64,000 nt of DNA from Rhinopithecus roxellana. Taxonomy: Eukaryota; Chordata; Mammalia; Primates; Cercopithecidae. The notes below the pieces were generated by a model. The model was given only the letters and a program-made list of their open reading frames with translations. It was not told the origin of the DNA and did no database searches. The stretch spans positions 33,723,872 to 33,787,871 of the forward strand of contig NC_044561.1 in NCBI RefSeq assembly GCF_007565055.1, given 5' to 3'. Made by a program: the position numbers and the translations under genes. This document shows, in pieces, positions 38,601-50,600 of this stretch (positions within the stretch are counted from its first letter, which is position 1; every line of letters begins with the position of its first letter).

Positions 38601-41600
38601 TAGAATGTGTGTCACGTCTTTCCTGAAGAGCATCCAAACATCCCTCACATTGATCTTCCCTTTCATATTCTGTCCAGCTCCTGAAGGGAAGTCACATGGT
38701 TCTTTCGCCATGCCCTGGTTCCAGCTACACTGGAACTGGCTGCTGGTTACTTTGGGTGCCTCAGTGTTCCTCACATTGCGCAGGACTCTCACTGCCCTTG
38801 AGAGAGCATGCCTCTCCCAGACAGCTGACAGGCTTTCTTCATGGAGGACAGAATGTTCATTCGCCCTCAAAAGAGTCCATCTCTTTCTGTTGATTCTAAG
38901 CAGTCTGTTTCTGCCTGACTTTTGGAGATCTTACAAAATTCACATCCCCTTGCTGAGGTGAAACGAAGATGTGTTCGTTCATGCTTGAATGGCAGTCTTT
39001 TCCAGTATAATTTCTCTTATGCATCTTCAGTGGCAGTTAAGTTTCAGTGTAAAATGAGTGAATTTGGGGAGCATAAAAGTCATAATATTATATTAACGAG
39101 CATTCCAAAAGATTCATAAATGATGCCAAAATATTTAAAAATTAAATTGACTTGCTTACATAATTGAACCCTTTAAAATTATATGCTTCACCTCTCAGTT
39201 TGAAAGAAAAAATGTAGGTACTTTCCCAGGCCCCTGAAAGTGAATTTCGTGTCTGCCATGTTTCCTATATTTTAAATCAGAATTCTAAAATCTACCCTCC
39301 AAATGAAGTGCAAATCTCTTGATACAATAATAAAAAGGCATATGGAAAGTGCTATGTATGTATATAGATTTGGAGGAAAAGACAATTGCCCCATTAAACA
39401 AATATAAATATCATATGAAGTAGAATGCATAAGTCACAGTTTTTAAGTATAAAACCTGGATTCAAATAAATATTATGTTGCAGAGGTCACTTGGGGATAC
39501 TTTTCTTCTCTCTTATGCCAGAGGAAAAAACTCAAGTGTGAAATTTCCACCCATATCCCTCAGTGTTAACCGATAAATCTTCTATCTTGGAAAAGTTCAG
39601 GAAGTGTAGAGTGCATTATCAGCAAGTATTTCATGTACTAAGTAACTGTAAGTCATTTCTAATAATACATGAATGAAAGATTCTGGTTTTCTTTTTCTTT
39701 TCTTTTTTTTTCTGTAAGCTGTGAGTTTCTTGAAAAGCTCAATAAACCACTCAAAAATTAGATGAGCCCCTGCTAATTTCCTTTGCAAGTCTGTTGGGAC
39801 ATACTTTATGTAGAGACTATAATGCACATTTATGCTACTGAACAAACAAAATGTTAAGTGATGGTGGGAGAACTTCCCAGAGAAAACTTGTTAGCCTAGT
39901 AAATACTGTTGAAGTAAATATCTGAATAAATAACATAAAAATGTTGAGACTTGGAAGGTCACCAAGCCCTAGCCACTTATTTTCATCCATAACAGCAATC
40001 AGTTGCTCAGTGAACAATTTTGTTATGAGGTGTTGGTGATTTAACAAGTTGGCCCAAAGTAGTCGGAATCTAAAGTGAAAGATTTCATCTCTGTTGGGTT
40101 TTATTGGTACACACTGGACTCTGTTGCTAGAATGGCCAAAGTTTTCTTCTTTTGGTATTCAAGAACCCAAGGAGAATGTAGTCGCCAATTTGCTACAGTG
40201 TTTCCTGCATTTGTTTTAGTGGTTTGTGTATGATTCTAGAAAGCTTTGTTAAAAACACTACTCTAGGATGATTTGCTGTCTACTTTTTAGAGTATGTAAT
40301 TGCTCACACTGCTGTCCTAGATGTTTTAAATAGCATTGTAAATTTGTTGGGGAATATCATTTTATCCTTAGACTGTATGAAAATTGATCTTATGTAATAA
40401 AAAGCAATTTACTTGGATTATAAGAATGTGATTATGGGCTCTGTAAAATAATATCTAGCTTGACGGGAACTGCAGAGAACATGTTTGAGAGGCTTAAGCA
40501 CAAATATTACCTGGGTGAGTGGTTTTGAACAATCACAGCAATCACTGGGGAAACCCAGGCGTCCTTTCTTCAAGCTCTCAAACTCCATGTTATTGGTTTT
40601 TTAGACATTTTAAAATGTAAATGGGTATGTTTTCAAAATTAGCTGTAAGTTTGTGACAATAGTAAACTCATAATTCTCTATATCACCAAAAGAAATGAAC
40701 GGATGAAGCAAGCTTAGTTTTGCATGAAACAGGAAAGTTCCTCGTTTCACTTATCTTTCTTTGTCTCCCCTAGTCCTCCCTTTTATTAGCCACCTATTTA
40801 CTTGACTAAGAAAATAAGTCACTGACATTCAAAAACCATCTATTAAGTGTTTGCAACTTGCACAGCACTAAGTTCAATACAGAGGTTTCAGCAGTATATG
40901 GGAGCAAATGCACTTTGATCTCATGGGGCTTGATCAGAGAAGGCAGAAAATTAGACAGTCAAAACGATATGTGGTGAGGGCTATGACATAATCCCACAAT
41001 TGTCTCGCAAACTCTAATTCTAAATAAGGCTTTGTTTCCACATGTCATTAAACATATGTGATCCAGATGAATTATGGGAACATCTACTCTTTAGTTTTTC
41101 AGTTTCCATCGAAATGTTCACCAAAAGCAACAGCTACACTAACTCCATGCAACTGTTATTTCCCTGGAGGTCCCGTCTCTGGGTGAGAAAGCAGTTAAAG
41201 TGAACTCATCTACGGTTAGGAAAAAAAGTCAAGCCCTAGCATAATAGTCATGGAAAAAAAGAAATACACAATCATGGATTATTTGCACTTCCTCTATTCT
41301 CTCCCTTAGGACATCTACTTGGCCTCTCCCATGACGATTCCAAATTCTGTGAAGAGACCTTTGGTTCCACAGAAGATAAGCGCTTAATGTCTTCCATCCT
41401 TACCAGTATTGATGCCTCTAAGCCCTGGTCCAAATGCACTTCAGCCACCGTCACAGAATTCCTGGATGATGGCCATGGTATGTATCATTTAGAACACAGG
41501 CTGAGAAACAAAATTTGGGATTCTTAGGAGTTTGACTTCATTATATCCTCATAATATTCATCTTGCCCTCTAAGACAATAGTTGTTTGGATAATGTCAGA

Positions 41601-44600
41601 AGAAAGACCAAGGAAATTGATCATATGTGGTTATGTACTGCCAACATCCTTGGTGGCATTTTAGCTATGGTATTTTGGCTTTTGAATTGAAAAAGTTCAA
41701 AGGAGAAGCAGTGTGGAAGACCACACAGAATGCCTAGCTAGTGCCCTGAAAGTCTGGCTTTTATTCCTTCTTTTACCACTAGCTTCCTGTGAGAACTTTG
41801 GCAGACATCTTGGTTTCCCTGCTATTAATATGACTCTCAGAATTATTTGTTACATGCCTATTATAGGGGTGCAGTTAAGGTGTAGGTGACAATTCTACTG
41901 GATTCTCTTTATGGCAACATAAACCCAGAAGGGGAAGCTTTCTAGATTTGCACTGACTAGAAGAATTTGGTTTTATCCTGATAGCAGATTCTCCTGAAAG
42001 CAGAGTAAAAACTGCAGAACAGAAATAGAAAAGCAATCTCAATGATGGGAAAATACTTTAAGAACTTCAAAAGAAACTCTTGGCTTTATCCTTTCAATAC
42101 AGTTCAGGAGCACAGCATACTTTATTAAATTCTATAAGACTAGGATTAGTGCTATAAATTATATTAAAATACTGAGGAAGTTACAATTTTTAGAAATAAT
42201 TAAATTCCGACCCCTAAGTAATCTTTGAAACAAGCTGTTGCAAATTTCCTAGCATTCTTTAGTACTTTAAAATAATAAAAACACAGGAGGATAGATGCAT
42301 TGGCATTGTAAAAAATCTTCAGACATTATGCAGCTGAAATTTCCTGTCTTACAGAAATGGACATATTCTCATTTATTTTATGTTCTCTTAAAATTTGTGT
42401 TTCTTTTTTTTTTTTTTTTTTTTTTTTGAGACGGAGTCTTGCTCTGTCACCCGGGCTGGAGTGCTGTGGCCGGATCTCAGCTCACTGCAAGCTCCGCCTC
42501 CCGGGTTCACGCCATTCTCCTGCCTCAGCCTCCCGGGTAGCTGGGACTACAGGCGCCGCTACCTCGCCCGGCTAGTTTTTTGTAGTTTTTTTAGTAGAGA
42601 CGGGGTTTCAACGTGTTAGCCAGGATGGTCTTGATCTCCTGACCTCGTGATCCGCCCGTCTCGGCCTCCCAAAGTGCTGGGATTACAGGCTTGAGCCACC
42701 GCGCCCGGCCAAAATTTGTGTTTCTAAAACCAGTAGTTAAATAGAATGTGACAGAAATTATTTACCATAATAATTTTCTATAAAATTATCTCATTATATA
42801 GGGTTCAAAGTTGAATAATCTATGAAAACTATCTTTTTCCCACTTCCACAAAGTTTATGACTTAATGTCCCATAACTTTTTGGTATGTTGATTGTTTTGA
42901 ATTGTGGCTACATAATACCAGAACAATTGACAAATTCAAATTATTTCAGACATAAAGTCCGCACAGTTCTCTGATACCATGGAGCCAAAATATGTTCATT
43001 AACTCATTCTTGCTCCATTAGTGGTGAACAGGTAAAGATTTAGCTGCCTATTACTATATATTTTTATGTCTCATTTTGAAAAAGCAATCTGGGTCCAGCT
43101 TGGTTTAAAATATATCTCAATACGAAAAAAAAAAAAAGTTCTTTTTTAGCTGAAAAAATATCTCAATATATTTAAAGACTTGGAAACAACAATAAGAATT
43201 AGTGTATGAAACTTTTTCTTTAGACCAATAATACAATGGTAATTTTATGTTTAGCTCAGTTTACATTGTGGATTAATGCCCGTAAAGTCCTAAAGTGAAT
43301 GTTACCTTATTATCATCCTATCTGTGTTGATCAGGTCAGTGTCTCATAAAGTCCTTCTTGGGTGGAATCTTAAGTCTCCATTCATAATATCGCTTTTCTG
43401 TTTTACTTCTTTTCAGGTTTTCTGAAAATAAAATAACATTAATATTTTATTTCAAAATCACACGTTACACATTCCAAGAAGTTGAGCTAAACCTTGAATC
43501 ACTAAATGAATGGATTTAGTTGCTAAGGCAGCAAATACTTATGGCTAAAATGAGACCAAATTTTTTTCCCTGTGCAAGTATTAGGTCAGCTAATTACAAT
43601 GCTGGGGAGAATTTTGTTCCTAATTTTGAAATGATTCATTTATTTCATGTTTATGGAATTTGTGATCTTAATTTCTATGCAGTAAATATGCTTTCAGCAT
43701 TGTCTTCATTTTTTTAACATTAATTCTATATTTAAAGGAGTCTGTGCTCTGATTTTTTAAAGATTTTATAACAAATTTACATATTTTTATATCTCTGTTT
43801 CTGTTCCAAAGGACTCAAGAGAGAAAACAATTAAGAACATACTTTTAATAGAAATAGATCTATTCATTTGCACTAATAAAAAAGTATCTAAATTTCTCAT
43901 ATATATTAAATAAATTCAGTTACCAAAATTCCTTGAACAGAAAATGCTTATAGTTTACTTATTTAATTTATTTCCTCCAATCTAGACTTTCTCACTTTTG
44001 AATATGTTGGTTTGGTTAGGCAGCCTTTTGTTTCGATAAAAATAATCCTATTTTATCAGTAGCTTATAACGTGAATAAAGTGATTTCAGAATAACAAAAA
44101 CCAAAGAAAAGCAGTGTGGCACAATGACAAAGCTCAGTTATATCTTATTTCGTTTCAAAAGAGCATACTCAGATTCAGAATTGAAACAGTGGTACTCCCT
44201 GTAGTGCTATTATTTAAAGATGAATTGAAATAACTTAATAACTTTTAAATTGTAACCAAAAAGCTGACTTAAGTCAATGTAAGTGAAAGTGTGACCATAG
44301 AAACTACTAAACCCGGCCGGGCGCGGTGGCTCACGCCTGTAATCCCAGCACTTTGGGAGGCCGAGGCAGGCGGATCACGAGGTCAGGAGATCCACACCAT
44401 CCTGGCTAACACGTTGAAACCCCGTCTCCACTAAAAATACAAAAAAATTAGCCGGGCGTGGTTGCGGGCATCTGTAGTCCCAGCTACTCGGAGGCTGCGG
44501 CAGGAGAATGGCGTGAACCCGGGAGGCAGAGCTTGCAGTGAGCCAAGGTCACACCACTGCACTCCAGCCTGGAGGACAGAGCGAGACTCCGTCTCAAAGA

Positions 44601-47600
44601 AAAAAAAAAAAAAAACTACTAAACCCACTTTAGAGATGATTGAGGTTCTAACATTTCTACTGAAGAGCATGGGAGAGAACTAAGAAGACAGTCAAAGCCC
44701 AAGATGGTAGAATAACAAACAGATGCATCTTTGTTAGAAGACTAAACGATGTCACAAAACTCTATTATAAAACCTTTCAACTTTACCCGTAGGAAGATAC
44801 GCAGGCTTCCACTCAGAGCCCATTTATTCATATTTTACAGTTCTACCATTTTTCTGTTCTAATTTTCTAGGCCACTCAATTTTTTAAGCAATAAAATAGT
44901 CATGAGCGGTGAGGGTGGGGAGACTTTAGACAGGTAATCTGAGAGCAAGAAGTGATATTATTTGACAATAAGAGAAAAGCTGTAAACAGCAGCCTGAGAA
45001 CATGAAATGCACAGTGGTCTAGTACCATTTTCTAGAGGTCAAAACCCCTATCTCACCAACACGGTCCCTCAAGTTAGCGCTATATTTCAGCATGATACAA
45101 TAACTGACACACAGAAAAAAATGATTTTCAATTATTTAGGAAAGTTAAACTGTGGCCCCTATAAAAGCAGAAAAGCAATTGCTATTTTTTAAGCAGGTAA
45201 TCTCACAACACATATACAATTTTTTAATGGTACCTAAAGAGTACATTATAAATGGGAATTCCATTTATGTCTAATATCTTATCCCTCCCCCTCTCACCTT
45301 CAGTAATACTGGAGAAATGAGGTCAGAGAGTAAAATTAAATTCAAAGCATTTGATTTATTTTTAAAATTATTAGCCATAAGTAGCTGGACATTTGTAGCA
45401 CTTGTCCACTGCCAAATGTAAATTCATTAGTACTGAGTGTTTCCTGATTTAGCTCCAACAAGAAATATGCAGCAATTAGGTTATGGTTGAAAAACCAGTG
45501 TGTGCTCACTCTAAAGTCACTGTGTCTGCAGATTTGTGATTCAGAAAAGGAGAAGCCATGTCTCATGGGACCCCCCTACTCCCAACCTTGGCCAAGATAC
45601 TTGTAGACATTCTGCAGTGTTTATACAAGCTAGCTCTAGGCAAGCTGGCTAGGAGTATGATCCTCAAAAATAAAGGTAAGCACTGGCAAAGAAATTGTGC
45701 GGTGAAAGCAGGTTATTGAATTTCCTTTCTCAAATGCTTACTAACCTTGAGTCCAGAAAAGATAGCTGTGCCTGCTGTATCCCTGAGTCCACGGTGCCAG
45801 ATGATGAGAAAGGCCACCACTTATGTAGATACAGCTCAAGAACACTCACAACATAGGTTGCTAAGGAAAATCTATAGATGGTTTTGAAAATTCGTCATGT
45901 AGTGTAAAGAGCTAAGTTTACAGCCACTTACTGAACACAGAAATTTGCACATAAAATGATATTGGAAAACCAGTTCTCTGAATCTTCTGTTAAGTATAGA
46001 CTGTAAAGCTAGCCAGGAGAGCTTAACATCAGTTTTTAAGGTGGAGTTAATAAAATTCAAAGCCAACACTATGGTTGTATCTTGATTTTCATACTAAATA
46101 TGCTCTTTAATAGAGTGTGCAAATAAGACATATAGTTTAAGGCCACGGTGACTTATATTTTTAAAAACATTCCTTTATCCTCTATCACAGGGAATCTTTA
46201 ATTTAATTTCCTTGCCATTACATTTGCTAAACAGTATACCTAATGCATCTAACAGCTTCACACCCAGACCCCGTGAACTGCTTGTTGACAGCAATTGTCT
46301 GGTTTTTTGAAGTGCTCTTGTGCATTCTTATATCACTGGGTCCAAAATGAGTGATCAAAGAGCAGGCAAATGCACCCATTTGTATTTTAATCTTAGACAT
46401 TCAAGGAAAGACCTAAAAGCAGAGGGCCAAGGGTCGTGAGATGAAGAGAGGAAGCAAAGGGAGATTGTAAGCAGTGGTGTTAGGCTTCTTTGGATGAGTT
46501 TCATTAGGAACATTAATTGATTTCTCCTTGATCATGAATATTTGGGTCATGCTCAATTTCATACCTGAGTATTGAAAAGGAAGAGAAGGTGGAAATAATT
46601 TCAGTGCTAGAAATAGGGAATAAAAAATTGAAAACAATAAAGAACAACAACTTTGAGACCAGGCATGGTGGCTCAAGCCCTGTAATCCCAGCACTTTGGG
46701 AGGCCAAGGTGGGCGGATCACCTGAGGTCAGGAGTTTGAAACCAGCCTGGCCAACGTGATGAAACACCGTCTCTACTAAAAATACAAAAATCAGCTGGGC
46801 ATGGTGGCGCACTCCTGTAATCCCAGCTACTCAGGAGGCTGAGGCAGGAGGATTGCTTGAACCCGGGAGATGAAGGTTGCAGTGAGCCGAGATCGTACCA
46901 CTGCACTCCAGTCTGGGCAACAGAGCTAGACTCCATCAAAAACAACAACAGCAACAACAAAAAGAACAACCACTCTGATAATTTTGGTTCACCATTAATA
47001 TGAGTACTATTTAGTACTATAAGTCAGATACATAAAACTAGAGATTTTTCTGTTACGTTTCCTGGAGGCATGGCATTCCTTCCATCACCGTTAGTGGAAT
47101 TCTGCCAACACGTTTTCTTACTGGTTCATCTCAAATCACAGCATTTTACTTTTTATTTTTTTGCCTTATTTTAAGCATTTAGTTTAACATGAATGGTAAA
47201 ACATATATGCAATATGCACACATTTCTATTGACTTTCTTTTCTTTATTTCTTTTTCTTTTCTTTTTTTTTTTTTTTTTTTTTTTTTTTGAGATGTAATTT
47301 TGCTCTTTGTTGCCCAGGCTGGAGTGCAATGGCGTGATCTTGGCTCACTGCAACCTCAGCCTCCGGGGTTCAAGTGATTCTTCTACCTCAGCTTCTCAAG
47401 TAGCTGGGACTACAAGTGCCCACCACCACGCCCAGTTAATTTTTTGCATTTTTAGTAGAGTTAGGGTTTCATTGTGTTGGCCAGTCTGGTCGCGAACTCC
47501 TGACCTCAGGTGATCCGCCCGCCTCGGCCTCCCAAAGTGCTGGGATTACAGGCATGAGCCACCGCAGCCGGCCTGACTTTATTTTATAGTCTATCCATTT

Positions 47601-50600
47601 ACATATACACAATGTTAAAACAAAAGAAAGAAAGGAAGAAGGAAGGAAAAGAGAGAGGAATGGAAGGAGAGACGAAGAAACTTGCCAATTTGTAGAACAG
47701 ACCAAACACAAAATGTTCACAGCGAGGCCCAGATCAAATTTCAGACTACGACGAATTAAAAAATATGTGAAGTAGATGTGAAGAAGTGGTTGAGAATAAA
47801 AGTAAAACAGATTAAGAAAAAAATCAACAGTAGGTTGGATGCTTCCAGAGGTCACTAGAAATGATACTGAAAGGTTGATCAGTTTCCCTTTTTACTCCTT
47901 CCCCAAACCGTATACATTTTTTAAACATAGAAAAATGTATATCCAATCTGTTATTACTTAGATTTTAAACATTTTATACTGTGAGATTCAGACTTAGACT
48001 CTGTATTGATTTTTGTTATTGTTTCTTGGCATCATTCTGTCATTTGGTAGAGATGCTTGTACCTATTTTGTTGCAAAAGGACGTAATTCAATGTAAAAAT
48101 GAAATCATATATACTCTGGCATAAACAGAAATTGATGCAGCTACAAATCCTAGTACTGAGAATGTTGGCATAACACATTAATTGCAATTCTGAAATAAGT
48201 TATTTTATTTTAAGCAAGAAAAGGTCATCTCCACATGTATGACCTCTAAGGGAAAATTATAGAGCTGATATATCTTATTTTTAATAGAAAGCTAATGTGT
48301 TAGTTATTTTTAAAACTTATACTTCTAAGTTAAGCTTTTTAAAGAGATGCCACATCTTGAAGTCTCCTTATTGGAAGCTGATTTCAAATTGTTTGCATTA
48401 CACATTTCTTTTCACTTGTCATCTACTAATGAGGTAGAACAGGTGTCAGTGACTATGTATGCATAGTCAGGTGGTGAGTTATTTTGACTCCAGAAAAATG
48501 AGGTAGATCCATGCCATGTGAATGCATACATGATAAAGACTTCCTAACTAATATTTAGTTACCCAGTCCTATGGTCTGTGCTTTTTAGTAAAACTCAAAA
48601 AAAAAAAAAAAAAAAAAAAACAAGTTTCTTAAAACAGCACTTTTGAAGAATTGGAAAACAGTCTTGCAGACTCAGAGATATGTTGACAGTCTTCTAACAT
48701 CAGCAATCTGCCAAGCATCTCCTGGTTTACACAGTACTTCTTTTTTGATTCTGCAATGAAGATAATGTTTTTCATGGAGTTCTGAAGCCCACATCGCACT
48801 CTGTCTTATAAACAAAGCTTAGTGAGCTTTTACTATCATTCTTTCCTATTGACCTGATGTTGATGTTTTTCTTTTAACTTGGTGTTTTTCTCCCAAAGTT
48901 CTCTTTGGCTGGATACTTATTTTTAATGCTTTTCCTGGCTTGCCTTAAGAAGCTTTACCTCTTCAAACGTTCTGGCTCAGAAGTTAAACAGGAACTTTGC
49001 TCTTTATTCATTTTCATATAATGCCCCCAACACAGATTGACAAATTCTAAGGTATTCACTTTGAAGAACTTTGAATGTAGTCCTTAAAAATTTATGGTAT
49101 ACTTAAAATGTGCTGAATATTCTATTTCTCAGTGGTGCATAAGGATTTGAATATGACTTTTTTGTTGAATAAAAAGAGTAACTGTAATACATCTAAAAGA
49201 CTGTGAAATATGCTGGGATAGAACTACCATTGCTTTGTATTTTTCTGGTCACCCTTAATATCTTTGTTAGATAATTTCACATTTACAGTATCACAGTGAG
49301 AAGAGAAGCATTATGCAGATCTTGAAAATAAATTAAGGAGAGGTTAGCTAACTTAGCCAGGAGCATTCAGCCATTTAGTGTTTCACCAGAGTAAGACTTC
49401 AGACTGGGTGTTTCTTCCATTAAGCTCAATATCCACCACTTAAAGGATCCTTACACATGGCTGCCTTTCAGCAATACAATCAGGCAGCTACTCACATGCT
49501 AACAGAAGCCATCTGGCATCAGAAGAGGAGGGCAGGCTCCGAGCATGAAACCATAACAGCTGTGTGACCCTGGGTAACTGGTCTGCCTCTTGTGGGCCTC
49601 AGTTTCCTTATCTGTAGCATAAATAAAATATGCACTAGAATCTGCCTGATGGGGTTGTGGTGAGGATTAAATGAGCTCATATGTGTAAAGAACAGAGAAT
49701 AGTGTGTGTAACAAATATTTGTTATTTTTAATTGCTATTAGAATAATTGTGTAAATCCTAAAATCAAGTAAACAGAAAAATACAGAAACAGATGGAAAAT
49801 GTGCATGCACATGTGTGTGACAAAAGAAAATTAATGATATTAACTCACTGGACGGGGATTCTTAAGGAAGCTTTTGCAGGGAGGGGAAGGAGAGGGCAAG
49901 GAAGCACATTTAAGATTTTGGATTCTCATTGTCCATGTTCCAGCTTCTATGGATTCCCCATCTCACCCCTCTGCCTGTACACCCTCATATATGATGCAAT
50001 GAGATGCCTACCTTGTTTCAGCAGATACGCTCCAAGTACTCAACAAACACCAATTCCATTAAATAGGTACAAAGAGAAGAGTATAAAGACTAGCCTAATC
50101 CTAAATTATCAAAGACTATTTTTTCTTTTTTCACTGCTTCTTTGTTCTGTGAATCTTGAAAGCTTTTTATTAAAATTTTTATCAGTCTGGGAGAAATACT
50201 TTATCTCCTTGACTTTATTGGAAGGCCTTCAAAGGTAGATCTGGGTCATTTTTCTGTATTTCAGATACCTAGTGTATTTTCTAGAACATTGTAGGTGCTG
50301 AACAAATGCTTGTCGAGTGACTGTAAGAATGAATGAGGATCCAGCTTGGCTACTATTTGTGGAATTAGTGGAAAGGAGACGTGATAGGCACATGGGGAAG
50401 GGGTGAGTTAGAAATGGATAATGGGTTATACAAATAGAGTGCCAAAGGCAAACTCTGTTTCTCAAAGTAGTACATGTTTCATTATCATCATTATTATTAT
50501 TAAAATTCACCATCTGATTTCCTCTAGGTCCATCCAATTTTGTTTAGTGCCTTAGCACAACGGCTATTTACATAAGTAATCATTACAAAATCATTTTATT

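Larger units (their letters stand above)
30144..41309 (+). other. ADAMTS5 intron 2 (11.2 kb), splits the zinc-binding motif
   Basis: It contains a perfect 28-bp inverted repeat at 30839-30924, MIR remnants, four Alus (33151, 33768, 35375, 37115), a dinucleotide palindrome at 35649-35680, and long AT-rich stretches without recognisable content (31750-33150, 34100-35370, 36030-37100, 37430-41300). A segment at about 38590-38900 is richer in G+C than its surroundings and is unexplained. Confidence 0.9.
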
